DNA of 64,000 nucleotides from JAJZRJ01 sp040757055 (GCA_040757055.1 JBFLXY010000010.1:1-64000), one strand, 5' to 3'. Counted from the first letter of the stretch, positions 15,982-25,553 are shown. Numbers and translations: made by a program. The notes: generated from the letters alone by a model not told the origin.

Positions 15982-16920
15982 CTATCCCTTTTCCATGGCC
16001 AGCTTCAGCAGCCGGTCGAGCAGGGCGCCGAAGTCGAGGCCATGCGCCCTGGCCGCCTGGGGCAGCAGGCTTGTCGGCGTCATGCCGGGGATGGTATTGG
16101 TTTCGAGCACAAAGATGTCGCGGCCGACCACGATCATGTCGGTGCGGCTGTAGCCGCGCAGGTTGAGCGCCCGATGGGCGGCAAGCGCGTACTGCTGCGC
16201 CTTGGCGGTAAGTTCGGGGTCGAGTTCCGCCGGGCAGACCTCGCGGCTGGCGCCGGGCTGGTATTTGGCCTGGTAGTCGAAGAAACGGAACTGCTCGCCA
16301 GGAATGATCTCCACCAGCGGCAGGGCGACGAGGTCCCTGTTGCCGACGACCCCGCCGGTAATCTCCCGGCCGGCCAGAAATTCCTCCACCATCACCTCCG
16401 GGTCAAAGGCAAAGGCCTTTTCGAGCGCCGCCGGCAGTTCGGCGGCACTCTCGACGATGCTCATGCCGAGGCTGGAGCCCTGCCGCACCGGCTTGACCAC
16501 AGCCGGCAGCTGCACGCTGGCCAGCAGCCGGGAGGGGTCACGCATGTCCGCTGGCTGGGCCATGGCCCACGGCGCCACCGGCAGCCCGGCGTTGCGGTAG
16601 AGGATCTTGGCGATGTTCTTGTCCATGGCCATGGCGCTGCCGAGCACGCCGCTGCCCTGATAGGGGATGCCCAGCAGGTCGAGAAAGCCCTGGACGGTGC
16701 CGTCCTCGCCAAAGGGGCCATGGAGCAGGATGAAGGCCACGTCGATGGTCTCCGCCTCGGCCGCGAGCTGCGGCAGATCGGTGGCCGGATCGTAGCGGCG
16801 CACCTCGTATTTCCGGGGATCAAGGGCCTTGGCCACCTCCCTGGCGCCGGCCAGGGAAACCTCGCGCTCGCCGGATTTGCCGCCGGCCAGCAGGGCTACA
16901 CGGATTTTCTTCTGCGACAT
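15982..16920 (-). CDS. ddl: D-alanine--D-alanine ligase
   Basis: An ATP-grasp enzyme joining two D-Ala for peptidoglycan, 312 residues. Visible are the ddl opening (VALLAGGKSGEREVSL), HGPFGEDGTVQG, GSGVLGSAMAMDKNIAK, KPVRQGSSLGM, and the metal-binding end FVLETNTIPGMTPTSLLP. The ATG at 16920 gives the standard start; a 56-residue upstream extension in frame has no family similarity. It is divergent from glcD. Confidence 0.95.
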   Translation of the reverse strand: MSQKKIRVALLAGGKSGEREVSLAGAREVAKALDPRKYEVRRYDPATDLPQLAAEAETIDVAFILLHGPFGEDGTVQGFLDLLGIPYQGSGVLGSAMAMDKNIAKILYRNAGLPVAPWAMAQPADMRDPSRLLASVQLPAVVKPVRQGSSLGMSIVESAAELPAALEKAFAFDPEVMVEEFLAGREITGGVVGNRDLVALPLVEIIPGEQFRFFDYQAKYQPGASREVCPAELDPELTAKAQQYALAAHRALNLRGYSRTDMIVVGRDIFVLETNTIPGMTPTSLLPQAARAHGLDFGALLDRLLKLAMEKG

Positions 16921-17017
16921 GGTTCCGTTCCTGTGGGTTGAGAACGAGCGCGTCCGGCCATCAATGCCGGAATGCTTGCGGTTTTGTCCGTGATTTATAA
17001 TAGTATATCCCAGCGCT

Positions 17018-18457
17018 TTGCACGGTCTTTTCATCCGCCGAGGGAGAAAAATCCTGAACCCCGCCATCCTCAAACGCCTCGCCGCCATCGTCGGGACGGA
17101 AAACCTGACCGCCAGCCCTGAGGAATGCCTCTGCTACGCCTATGACGGCACCGGCCGGGAATTCCCGCCGGCGGCGGTGGTCTTCCCCGCCTCGACCGAC
17201 GAGGTCGGCGCCATCATGCGGCTCGCCTCGGAACACCGCCTGCCGGTGGTGCCGCGCGGCGCCGGTACCGGCATGAGCGGCGGCGCGCTCGCGGTGCAGG
17301 GCGGGATCGTTCTGGCCATGAGCCGCATGAACCGCATCGTCGAAATCGACACCGCAAACCAGCTCGCGGTGGTGGAGCCGGGGGTGATCACCGCCGATCT
17401 CCAGGCCGAGGCCAACCGCCATGGTCTTGCCTACCCGCCCGACCCGGCCAGCAGCAAGTTCTGCACCGTGGGCGGCAATGTGGCCGAATGCGCCGGCGGA
17501 CCCAGCGCGGTCAAATACGGCGTGACCCGCGATTATGTCCTCGGCCTTACCGCGGTGCTGCCAAGCGGCGAAATCATCCACACCGGCGTGCGCACCGCCA
17601 AGGGCGTGGTGGGCTACGACCTCACCCGCCTGCTCGTCGGCTCCGAGGGCACCCTGGCCATCATCACCCGCATCACCCTGCGCCTCGTGCCCAAGCCACC
17701 GGCCCGCGCCACCCTCCTCCTGCTCTGCGCCGGCATGGAGGTCGCCGCCACCCTGGTGGCCCGCATTCTCCAGCGCCACACGCCGGCCATGCTGGAATAC
17801 CTCGATGCCACGGCCATCGGCATCATCCGCCCCCTGCTCCCCTTTGCCCTGCCGCCCGAAGCCCGGGCCCTGCTGCTGCTGGAGCTGGACGGCAGCGCCG
17901 CAGCCGTGGCGGCGGAACAGGCGTCACTCAAGGAATTTCTCGCCAGCCAGGCCGGAGTGCTCCAACTTCGCGCCGCCGCCGACCCGGCCGAGGCCGAGCA
18001 GCTCTGGCAGGCCCGCCGGGCGATCTCGCCGGCAGCCTTCAATCTGCGACCGCACAAGCTGAGCGAGGACGTGGTGGTGCCCAAAAGCCGCATCCCGGAA
18101 CTGGTTGCCTGCAGCGAACAGCTTGCCAGGGAATACCGGCTGCCGATCTTCACCTTCGGCCACGCCGGCGACGGCAACATCCACGTCAACATCATGCTCG
18201 ACCGCGCCAATCCGGCGGAACGCCAAGGCGCGGAGGCGGCCAAGGCCGAGCTTTTCAAGGAAGTGCTGCGCCTCAATGGCACCCTTTCCGGCGAACACGG
18301 GGTGGGGATCACCAAGGCGCCCTTCATCGGGCTCGAAATCGACGCCCCGACCCTGACCCTCATGCGGGCGGTGAAGCACGCCTTCGACCCGGCCGGCATC
18401 CTCAATCCCGGCAAAATCTTCCCGCCGGCCGAGGCAGGCACCCCAGAAAAGCATTGA
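17018..18457 (+). CDS. glcD: FAD-linked oxidase, GlcD/D-lactate dehydrogenase type
   Basis: A flavoprotein oxidising a 2-hydroxyacid (glycolate or D-lactate), about 470 residues. The PP-loop FAD domain (VVPRGAGTGMSGGALA, near 77-92), a central cap domain, and the carboxy-terminal FTFGHAGDGNIHVNI and NPGKIFPP motifs all match. No ATG exists at the amino end. The frame opens with TTG at 17018, while a strong AGGGAG at 17041-17046 points to a non-AUG start at 17051-17056 (ATC or CTG). No iron-sulfur partner (GlcF) is adjacent; the next gene is rpsU. An rpsU promoter overlaps its last codons. Confidence 0.88.
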   Translation: MHGLFIRRGRKILNPAILKRLAAIVGTENLTASPEECLCYAYDGTGREFPPAAVVFPASTDEVGAIMRLASEHRLPVVPRGAGTGMSGGALAVQGGIVLAMSRMNRIVEIDTANQLAVVEPGVITADLQAEANRHGLAYPPDPASSKFCTVGGNVAECAGGPSAVKYGVTRDYVLGLTAVLPSGEIIHTGVRTAKGVVGYDLTRLLVGSEGTLAIITRITLRLVPKPPARATLLLLCAGMEVAATLVARILQRHTPAMLEYLDATAIGIIRPLLPFALPPEARALLLLELDGSAAAVAAEQASLKEFLASQAGVLQLRAAADPAEAEQLWQARRAISPAAFNLRPHKLSEDVVVPKSRIPELVACSEQLAREYRLPIFTFGHAGDGNIHVNIMLDRANPAERQGAEAAKAELFKEVLRLNGTLSGEHGVGITKAPFIGLEIDAPTLTLMRAVKHAFDPAGILNPGKIFPPAEAGTPEKH

Positions 18458-18482
18458 CAATATGCCGGGATACCGTTTATAG
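18454..18482 (+). promoter_or_regulatory. strong sigma-70 promoter for rpsU
   Basis: TTGACA, 17 bases, TTATAG: close to consensus in both boxes with ideal spacing. The -35 overlaps the stop codon of glcD. It lies 78 bases before rpsU. Confidence 0.8.
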
Positions 18483-18559
18483 AGACGGTTTGCGACCCGG
18501 CACGACACTCTGCCGGCCCCCCGAACCCCAGACGATCCGCAAAGGCAGGTGAATTTTCC

Positions 18560-18754
18560 ATGATCGAAGTCGAGGTCAAGGGCGACATTGAGTATGCCAT
18601 CCGCATCCTCAAGAAGAAGCTGCAGCTTGACGGCATGAAGAAGGAACTCAAACGGCGCGAGTTCTATGAAAAGCCGAGCGCCAAGCGCCGCCGCAAATCG
18701 GCTGAATCCAAGCGCAAGCTGCGCAAGCTCATGAGCCGGATGGAACGGGACTAG
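18560..18754 (+). CDS. rpsU: 30S ribosomal protein S21
   Basis: 64 residues, strongly basic, with the S21 pattern: IEVEVKGDIEYAIRILKKK, then RREFYEKPSAKRRRKSAE, and a Lys/Arg-rich end. It binds the small subunit near the anti-Shine-Dalgarno region. It has its own promoter (18454) and a terminator-like hairpin (18791) and appears to be a monocistronic unit. Confidence 0.97.
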   Translation: MIEVEVKGDIEYAIRILKKKLQLDGMKKELKRREFYEKPSAKRRRKSAESKRKLRKLMSRMERD

Positions 18755-18784
18755 TCCACACCCGCCTTCATGCAGGAATATCGA

Positions 18785-19726
18785 GTGAAAAAACGCTCCG
18801 CCCGCCAGACCATGGCCGGCGGAGCGTTTGCCTTTGCGCTGCCGCTCATCGACCAGTTCCTCCACGCGCTGGCCGCCGAGCGGCGGCTGGCCCGGAACAC
18901 CATCGCCGCCTACCACGGCGACCTGGCCTCCTTCTTCCTCTTTGCCGCCAGGAACCGGAAGGTCCGCGGCATCGGCGAAGTGGACGCCGAGACCATCCGC
19001 GCCTACCTGGCCCACTGCCACCACGAGGGCGTGGCCGCCCGCAGCAATGCCCGCCGCATCTCGGCCCTGCGCGCCTTTTTCCGCTTCCTGCTGCGCGAGG
19101 GGATCATCGCGCAGGAACCCACCGCGCTCATCGACCTGCCCAAACCCGGCCGCCCCCTGCCCAAGGTGCTCACCGTGGCCGAGGTGACGAAGCTGCTGGC
19201 GGCCAGCGCCGGCATCTCCCCCCTGGCCCTGCGCAACCACGCCATGCTCCATCTGCTTTACGCAACCGGCATGCGGGTTTCCGAGCTGGTTGGGCTGCCG
19301 CTGGCGGCGGTGCATCTGGCCGCCGGCCATCTGCGCATCCGCGGCAAGGGCGACAAGGAGCGGCTGGTGCCCTTCGGCGAAGTGGCCAAGAGGCACCTCG
19401 ACGAATACCTCAGCGAAGGCCGCCCCTATCTTCTGCGCAGGAAACGGAGCGACTTCCTCTTTTTAAGCCTGCACGGCGGCGCCATGAGCCGGCTGCGCTT
19501 CTGGCAGATCATCCAGGAAACCGTGGCAGCCTGCGGCATCAGGCAAAAGATCAGCCCCCACGTGCTCCGCCACTCCTTTGCCACCCACCTGCTCGAACAC
19601 GGCGCCGACCTCCGGGCGGTGCAGATGATGCTCGGCCACGCCGACATCGCCACCACCCAGATATACACCCACGTGGATGCCAGCCGGCTCAAATCGGTCC
19701 ACCGGAAGTACCACCCCCGCGGCTGA
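18785..19726 (+). CDS. XerC/XerD-type tyrosine recombinase
   Basis: 313 residues, the length of Xer proteins. An amino-terminal SAM-like core-binding domain (LIDQFLHALAAERRLARNTIAAY) precedes the catalytic domain. The residues are complete: R164 (ATGMRVSEL), K188 (GKGDKER), H259 and R262 (HVLRHSF), H285 (LGH) and nucleophile Y294 (IYTHVD). It most likely resolves chromosome dimers at dif. I prefer the GTG at 18785, which has AGGA 7 bases upstream; the ATG codons at 18770 and 18812 lack a ribosome site. The first codons overlap the rpsU terminator-like hairpin. Confidence 0.92.
   Translation: MKKRSARQTMAGGAFAFALPLIDQFLHALAAERRLARNTIAAYHGDLASFFLFAARNRKVRGIGEVDAETIRAYLAHCHHEGVAARSNARRISALRAFFRFLLREGIIAQEPTALIDLPKPGRPLPKVLTVAEVTKLLAASAGISPLALRNHAMLHLLYATGMRVSELVGLPLAAVHLAAGHLRIRGKGDKERLVPFGEVAKRHLDEYLSEGRPYLLRRKRSDFLFLSLHGGAMSRLRFWQIIQETVAACGIRQKISPHVLRHSFATHLLEHGADLRAVQMMLGHADIATTQIYTHVDASRLKSVHRKYHPRG
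18791..18829 (+). terminator. rpsU terminator-like hairpin inside the xer start
   Basis: AAACGCTCCGCC (18791-18802) pairs perfectly with GGCGGAGCGTTT (18818-18829). The stem is preceded by A and followed by GCCTTTG. It would end or attenuate the rpsU transcript, but lies within codons 3-15 of the Xer gene. Confidence 0.65.
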
Positions 19727-19847
19727 GCTGCGCTTTGCCCGATTGCCAAAGGCCGGCCAAGTGCAGTAGAGTAGAACATGGCACCCGGCCGGCGGCGACA
19801 GACACCGCTGCCGGACCCGGCACCCTCAACCCCGGCGGCGGCTCTCC

Positions 19848-22532
19848 ATGGACGTAATCACCACCCACCTCAATGCCGACTTCGACGCCCTCGCCGCCAT
19901 GGTCGCCGCCAAGAAGCTTTACCCCGAGGCGCTCCTCGCCTTTTCCGGCGCCCAGGAAAAGAACCTGCGCGACTTTTTCGTCCAGTCGGTCCAGTACCTC
20001 TACAATTTCCAGCGGCTCAAAAACCTGGACCTCAAACAGATCACCCGGCTCATCGTGGTCGATACCCGCCAGGCCTCGCGCATCGGCCCCTTTGCCGAAT
20101 GCCTTGAGAACCCAGGCCTCGAACTCCACCTCTACGACCACCACCCGGACACCGGCGAGGACCTCCACGGCGCCGTGGAGGAGGTGCGGCCGGTGGGCGC
20201 CACCACCACCATCCTCACCGAACTGATCCGCTCCCGGGGTCTGCCGCTGAGCGCCGAAGACGCCACCCTCATGGCCATGGGCATCTACGAGGATACCGGC
20301 TCCTTTCTCTTCGACACCACCACCCCGGCCGACCACGAGGCCGCCGCCTGGCTGGTGGGGCAGGGCGCCAACCTCAACATCGTCTCGCAGTTCATCGCCC
20401 AGGAACTCACCACCACCGAAGTCGCCCTGCTGCACGAGCTGATCAGGGCGGCGATCACCTATACCATCCGGGGCGTGGACATCGTCGTCACCAAGATCAC
20501 GGTACCGCGCTACATCGACGAATTCGCCCTGCTGGTGCGGCGATTCATGACCATGGAAAACCTCAACACCCTCTTTGCCCTGGCCCACATGGGCGACCGC
20601 ACCTATCTCATCGCCCGCAGCCGCATCCCGGAGGTGAATGCCGGCGACATCGCCCGCGATTTCGGCGGCGGCGGTCACGCCTCGGCGGCCTCGGCCACCA
20701 TCAAGGACCTCACCCTCATCGAGGCGGAGGAAAAGCTGATTCAGACCCTGCACAAGCACGTGCATCCGGAGAAAATCGCCGGCGAGCTGATGAGCGCGCC
20801 GGCCATCACCATCAGCCCGGAGGTCGCCATCACCGAGGCGGACGAGATGCAGAACCGCTATAACATCACGGTGCTGCCGGTGGTGGATGACAACCGGCAG
20901 GTGATCGGCCTCATCTCCCGGCGGGTGGCCGGCAAGGCGATCCATCTCGGCCTGGGCAGCCAGAAGGTGGGCGACTACATGACCACCGAGTTCGCCACCC
21001 TGCCCTCCACCGCCACCCTGGGCGAGATTCAGGAACTGATCATCGAGAACCGGCAGCGCATCATCCCGGTGGTGGACAACGGCGAGCTGAAAGGGGTCAT
21101 CACCCGCACCGATCTCCTGAACCTGCTGGTCAACGACCCCTCCCACCTGCCGCGCAATCTCGTTGCCGAGCAGCAGCCTTCGGCCGAGCGCAACCGCAAC
21201 CTCCAGAACCTGATGGTCGAGCAGCTCACGCGGCCCATGGTGGTGCTGCTCCGCACCATCGGCGAGGTGGCGCACCAGCACCACATGCAGGTCTATGCCG
21301 TCGGCGGGTTTGTCCGCGACCTCATGCTCCGGATCAAAAACCTGGATATCGACGTCGTGGTGGAGGGCGACGGCATCACCTTTGCCCGGCAGCTCGCCAA
21401 AAAACTGGGGGGCGAGGTGCGCATCCACAAGAAGTTCAACACCGCGCTCATCAAGCTGCCGGCCGGCCAGCGGATCGACATCGCCACCGCCCGGCTGGAA
21501 TACTACGACTACCCGGCCGCCATGCCCACGGTGGAACTCTCCTCGCTCAAGCTCGACCTCTATCGCCGCGACTTCACCATCAACGCCATGGCCATCCACC
21601 TCAACCCCGAAACCTTCGGCACCCTGGTGGATTTCTTCAACTGCCAGAACGACCTCAAGGACCGCAAGATCCGGGTGCTGCATAACCTGAGCTTTGTCGA
21701 GGACCCCACCCGCATCTTCCGCGCCATCCGCTTCGAGCAGCGCATGGGCTTCACCATCGGCCAGCACACCGAGCGCCTCATCAAGAATGCGGTGAAGATG
21801 GAGCTGTTCGACCGCTTCTTCGGCTACCGCTTCTTCGGCGAGCTCAAGCTGATGCTCGACGAGGAGAATCCCCTGCCGGCAATCCGACGGCTGGCCGGCT
21901 TCGGGCTGCTGAAATTCCTCCACCCCAAGCTGGTCCTCCACCCCCGCCAGGAGGGCCTGCTGGAGGAGATCGGCCGGGTGCTCACCTGGCACCGCCTCCT
22001 CTTCCTGGACGAGCCCTGCCGGCAATGGGAGATCTATCTGCTGGCGCTGATGACCGGCCTCCAGGCCAAAGAGCTGCTCGATTTCTGCCAGCGCTTCGAG
22101 GTGCCGGTCCGCTCGCGGCAATTGCTGGTGCAGGAAAAACTGGAGACCGCCAAGGCCGCCGCCGTCCTGCGGCGGGCAATGCCGGCCACCAGCAGCGCCA
22201 TCTATCATCTTCTGGGCAACTGCCGGATCGAGGGGCTGCTGCTGCTCATGGGGCTGGTGCGCAAAAAATCGGCCAAGAAGGCGATCTCCCTCTACGTCAC
22301 CGACCTGCGCCAGACCAGGACCGCGCTGACCGGCGACGACCTCAAGGCCATGGGCTACCCCCCCGGCCCGCTTTACAGCGAGATGCTCGGGCGCCTGCTG
22401 GATGCCCGGCTCGACAGGGAGGTACGCAACCGGGAGGAGGAGGAGGCTTTTCTCCGCCGGCTTTATCCGGTGGGAAAGGCGAAAAAGCTCGGACGCCGCG
22501 CCACGGCGGCGGCCTTTACCGCGGAGGACTGA
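19848..22532 (+). CDS. DHH-CBS-tRNA nucleotidyltransferase fusion (A-adding type)
   Basis: 894 residues. A DHH/DHHA1 phosphoesterase part (about 1-305: HLNADFDAL, VVDTRQ, YDHHPD near 98, FGGGGHASAAS) is followed by two CBS domains (about 315-440). Then comes a class II nucleotidyltransferase/poly(A) polymerase head (YAVGGFVRDLMLRIKNLDID near 482-501, RRDFTINAMA, EDPTRIFRAIRFEQRM) and a helical tail. This layout is known from Deltaproteobacteria and Aquificae as the A-adding half of split CCA synthesis, so a separate CC-adding enzyme should exist elsewhere. The DHH part may degrade small nucleotides or RNA. It overlaps the next ATG (TGATG). Confidence 0.92.
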   Translation: MDVITTHLNADFDALAAMVAAKKLYPEALLAFSGAQEKNLRDFFVQSVQYLYNFQRLKNLDLKQITRLIVVDTRQASRIGPFAECLENPGLELHLYDHHPDTGEDLHGAVEEVRPVGATTTILTELIRSRGLPLSAEDATLMAMGIYEDTGSFLFDTTTPADHEAAAWLVGQGANLNIVSQFIAQELTTTEVALLHELIRAAITYTIRGVDIVVTKITVPRYIDEFALLVRRFMTMENLNTLFALAHMGDRTYLIARSRIPEVNAGDIARDFGGGGHASAASATIKDLTLIEAEEKLIQTLHKHVHPEKIAGELMSAPAITISPEVAITEADEMQNRYNITVLPVVDDNRQVIGLISRRVAGKAIHLGLGSQKVGDYMTTEFATLPSTATLGEIQELIIENRQRIIPVVDNGELKGVITRTDLLNLLVNDPSHLPRNLVAEQQPSAERNRNLQNLMVEQLTRPMVVLLRTIGEVAHQHHMQVYAVGGFVRDLMLRIKNLDIDVVVEGDGITFARQLAKKLGGEVRIHKKFNTALIKLPAGQRIDIATARLEYYDYPAAMPTVELSSLKLDLYRRDFTINAMAIHLNPETFGTLVDFFNCQNDLKDRKIRVLHNLSFVEDPTRIFRAIRFEQRMGFTIGQHTERLIKNAVKMELFDRFFGYRFFGELKLMLDEENPLPAIRRLAGFGLLKFLHPKLVLHPRQEGLLEEIGRVLTWHRLLFLDEPCRQWEIYLLALMTGLQAKELLDFCQRFEVPVRSRQLLVQEKLETAKAAAVLRRAMPATSSAIYHLLGNCRIEGLLLLMGLVRKKSAKKAISLYVTDLRQTRTALTGDDLKAMGYPPGPLYSEMLGRLLDARLDREVRNREEEEAFLRRLYPVGKAKKLGRRATAAAFTAED

Positions 22533-23155
22533 TGGACATTCACCGCTTCGTGCAGGAATTCGCGATCCTGGCCCCGCCCTTTCTGCTGGCCATCACCGTG
22601 CATGAATTCGCCCACGGCTACGTGGCGTTCCGCCTCGGTGACCCCACCGCAGCGCGCCAGGGTCGGCTGACCTTGAATCCGCTCAAGCATCTCGACCCGT
22701 GGGGGGTGCTCGCCTTTTTCATCATGAAGATCGGCTGGGCCAGGCCGGTGCCGGTGGACCCGCGGTACTTCAGGGAGCCGCGCCGCGACATGGTGTGGGT
22801 GTCGCTGGCCGGCATCGGCGCCAACTGCCTGCTGGCGGCGGCCTGCGGCGCCATGGTGCGGCTGGTGGTGATCTCGGGCGAAGGACTGCCGATGTTCTTC
22901 CTCTACCCCCTGCTGCACATGCTGGCCGCCGGGGTGTGGATCAACGTCATGCTGGCAATCTTCAACCTGCTGCCCATCCCGCCGCTGGACGGCAGCCAGG
23001 TGCTTGCCAGCATGCTGCCGCCGGCCGCCGCAGCGGTTTACGCCAAGCTCGAACCCTTCGGCTTCCTGCTGCTCTTGGCGCTCTTCTACGCCGGAGTGAT
23101 CGAAAAAATCATGCTGCCGCTGATCGCGGTGGCGCAAAAACTGCTGCTCGGCTGA
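22532..23155 (+). CDS. site-2 protease family (M50) membrane metalloprotease
   Basis: 207 residues with about five membrane segments. The zinc motif HEFAHG (24-29) is in the first helix pair, and the third ligand region NLLPIPPLDGSQ lies near 146-157. It is the compact type without a PDZ domain, like the short archaeal and bacterial S2P relatives. The ATG at 22532 overlaps the preceding stop, so it is coupled to the tRNA nucleotidyltransferase fusion. Its substrate is unknown. Confidence 0.88.
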   Translation: MDIHRFVQEFAILAPPFLLAITVHEFAHGYVAFRLGDPTAARQGRLTLNPLKHLDPWGVLAFFIMKIGWARPVPVDPRYFREPRRDMVWVSLAGIGANCLLAAACGAMVRLVVISGEGLPMFFLYPLLHMLAAGVWINVMLAIFNLLPIPPLDGSQVLASMLPPAAAAVYAKLEPFGFLLLLALFYAGVIEKIMLPLIAVAQKLLLG

Positions 23156-23159
23156 GTTT

Positions 23160-24902
23160 CTACTTCCCGCCTTTTTTGCGGCTGCCGGACCTGGGCCTGC
23201 CGGCGCCAGAGGGAAAGGACGGGCGCGCCGCCTTGCCGGCAAACGTCTTGCCGCCAAAGGGTTTTACGGACCGCGGCGCCTGCGCGTCCGCCAGCGCCAA
23301 CGTCACCGGCTTGCCCTTGATCCGCAGGTGTTCGAAAGCTGCCAGCACTTGGGGCGCAAAACGGCTGTCCGCCTCGATGAAGCTCACCGCCTCCTTGATC
23401 TCGATGCGGCCGATGCGGATGCGGGCGCCGACATTGGCCCCGTTGATCTGGCCGATGAGCTGCTCCGGCCGTACCCCCTCCTTACGCCCCACATTGAGGA
23501 CAAAGCGGGTCAAGGGATAACGGGTGGCGCTTTTCGCACCGGCCTTGGCCGCCCACGGCGCCTTGGCGCCCTTTTCCTCGCGGACATTGAGGTCCGGGGC
23601 GTTGCGGTACGCCTCGCCCACGCGGGCGAGTTCCAGGGCCGCCACCCGCCGGATCAGTTCCTCGCGGCCAATCCCGGCCAATTGTTCCTCAATGGCCGGC
23701 AACAGGGGCGTCAGGACCGCCTCATCCACCTCGACGGCCAGCAGGGCCTCGATCCGGCTCCTGAGCTTTATTTCGCATATCTCCTGGCCCGAAGGCAGCC
23801 GTCCCTGTTCGAAGCAACGCTGCAGCTTCTGCTCGATCTCGGCAATCCGGTGACGCTCCCGCAGATGAACGATGGCGATGGAGATGCCGGTTTTTCCGGC
23901 CCGGCCGGTGCGACCGCTGCGATGGGTGTAGTTGGCGATGTCGTCCGGCAGGTTGTAGTTGATGACGTGGCTCAGGTCCTGGACATCGAGCCCCCGGGCC
24001 GCCACGTCGGTGGCCACCAGGAGCTGCAGGGTGCGGCGCCGGAACTTCTGCATCACCGCATCGCGCTGACTCTGGGAGAGGTCGCCGTGCAGGGCGTCGG
24101 CATTGTAGCCGTCAGCCATGAGCTGGTCGGCGATCTCCTTGGTGTCCTGACGGGTGCGGCAGAAGATGATGGCGTAGATCTCCGGGGTGCTGTCGGCAAT
24201 ACGCCGCAGGGCCTGGTACTTGTCCCTGGCGTGGACCAGATAGTAGAGGTGGCGGACGTTCTCGGTGCCGGCGTTGCGCTGGCCCACCGTGATCTCCCTG
24301 GGTTCGCGCATGTAGGTGTTGGCGATCGCCGCCACCTCGCGGCCCATGGTGGCGGAAAAGAGCAGGGTCGTCTTCTCCGCCGGCGTCTCGGCGAGGATAG
24401 CGGTGAGCTCCTCCTGAAAGCCCATCTGCAGCATCTCGTCCGCCTCGTCGAGCACCACGAACCGGATGGCGCTGATATCCACCTTGCGCCGGCCAATGAG
24501 GTCATTGAGGCGGCCCGGGGTGGCCACCAGAATCTGCACCCCCTTGCGCAACGCCTCGATCTGGTAGTCGATCCGCGCCCCGCCATAGACCGCCACCACC
24601 CGGACGCCGGGCAGATAGCGGGAAAAGCCGGTGAGGTCCCGCGCCACCTGCATGCAGAGCTCCCGGGTCGGGCAGAGCACCAGGGCTTGCGTGGCGCCCC
24701 TGGGTTCGATCAATTGGAGGAGCGGGACACCGAAGGCCGCGGTCTTGCCGGTGCCGGTCTGGGCGAGAGCGATGCAGTCGCGCTGCTCTTTGAGAAGAAA
24801 GGGGATCACCTGCTCCTGCACCGGGGTGGGGGCGACGATGCCGAGTTCGTCAAGGCCCTGGAGCAATTCCTCCCGGATGCCGAATGCTGCGAATGAGGTC
24901 AT
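23160..24902 (-). CDS. DEAD-box ATP-dependent RNA helicase, DeaD/CsdA-like
   Basis: 580 residues. The helicase core shows all motifs: F-G-Q region, AQTGTGKTAAFG (motif I), PTRELCMQV, VLDEADEML (II), SATMG (III), and HRSGRTGRAGKTG (VI). After a linker, the carboxy-terminal DbpA-type RNA-binding domain (RFVLNVGRKEGVRPEQLIGQ) and a basic Gly/Arg/Lys tail follow, as in DeaD. It probably acts in ribosome assembly or cold adaptation. The ATG at 24902 (AAGAAGA upstream) starts MTSFAAFGI; 57 further in-frame codons upstream have no family match. Confidence 0.94.
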   Translation of the reverse strand: MTSFAAFGIREELLQGLDELGIVAPTPVQEQVIPFLLKEQRDCIALAQTGTGKTAAFGVPLLQLIEPRGATQALVLCPTRELCMQVARDLTGFSRYLPGVRVVAVYGGARIDYQIEALRKGVQILVATPGRLNDLIGRRKVDISAIRFVVLDEADEMLQMGFQEELTAILAETPAEKTTLLFSATMGREVAAIANTYMREPREITVGQRNAGTENVRHLYYLVHARDKYQALRRIADSTPEIYAIIFCRTRQDTKEIADQLMADGYNADALHGDLSQSQRDAVMQKFRRRTLQLLVATDVAARGLDVQDLSHVINYNLPDDIANYTHRSGRTGRAGKTGISIAIVHLRERHRIAEIEQKLQRCFEQGRLPSGQEICEIKLRSRIEALLAVEVDEAVLTPLLPAIEEQLAGIGREELIRRVAALELARVGEAYRNAPDLNVREEKGAKAPWAAKAGAKSATRYPLTRFVLNVGRKEGVRPEQLIGQINGANVGARIRIGRIEIKEAVSFIEADSRFAPQVLAAFEHLRIKGKPVTLALADAQAPRSVKPFGGKTFAGKAARPSFPSGAGRPRSGSRKKGGK

Positions 24903-25002
24903 GGTCTTCTTCTTTTGGTGGATGTTGCGTGGTTGCAGGCCACGGAAGGGTGATTTCCGGCTCTGCCAAGACGCCGGACTGGCGGCATCGGAGGCCGCCA
25001 AA

Positions 25003-25040
25003 CAAAAAACCGCACGTTCCCTGCCAAGAGGAAAGTGCGG
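25003..25040 (-). terminator. intrinsic terminator of the sigma-54 regulator operon
   Basis: On the minus strand CCGCAC (25040-25035) pairs with GTGCGG (25015-25010), with further TTTCC/GGGAA pairing inside, followed by TTTTTTG. It lies about 125 bases after the receiver stop at 25164 and upstream of the helicase gene. Confidence 0.7.
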
Positions 25041-25163
25041 CGCTCCTTGCCTGGTCTTTTGTCGCGGCCGCATCCCGCCGACCGCGAGGAGTCAGGCATA
25101 TACCACACCGCTGCCCAAAAAGCAAACCCCCTGGCGAAACTGCCCGCCATGCTGCGCCAAAGG

Positions 25164-25538
25164 CTATGGCCCTTTGCCGGCCGCAAGCTCGATCTTGCCG
25201 ATCAGCTCGCCGATGTCCACCGGCTTCATCAGGTAGTCAAAGAGCCCCTTGCTCATCCCTTCGATCCCCGCGGTGGTGGAGCCGTGGCCGGTGAGCAGGA
25301 TCACCTCGATGGTGGGGTCGTGCTGCTTGATGAGGCTCAGGGTCTCGATGCCGTCGAGCCCCGGCATCCTGAGGTCGACAATCGCCACCGCCGGCCGCCA
25401 GCCGCCCTGCATGAGGGCCATGGCCTCATCGGCGCTCCCCACCGACCTGGCCTCGAAATCGCGCAACCGCAAGCGTTCCGCCAGGGTCACGGCAAAATCC
25501 TGCTCGTCGTCGATGATCAATACCGGAATCGTTGCCAT
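25164..25538 (-). CDS. single-domain response regulator
   Basis: 124 residues, a complete CheY-like receiver: acidic pair in IIDDEQDF, phosphoacceptor Asp in AIVDLRMPGLDG, Thr in LLTGHG, Lys in YLMKPVD. There is no output domain. Ribosome site AAGGAGG. It follows the Cache histidine kinase by 15 bases and is the last gene of the minus-strand operon, so that kinase is the expected phosphodonor. It could pass phosphate on within the locus rather than bind DNA. Confidence 0.92.
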   Translation of the reverse strand: MATIPVLIIDDEQDFAVTLAERLRLRDFEARSVGSADEAMALMQGGWRPAVAIVDLRMPGLDGIETLSLIKQHDPTIEVILLTGHGSTTAGIEGMSKGLFDYLMKPVDIGELIGKIELAAGKGP

Positions 25539-25553
25539 AAATCGCCTCCTTCC

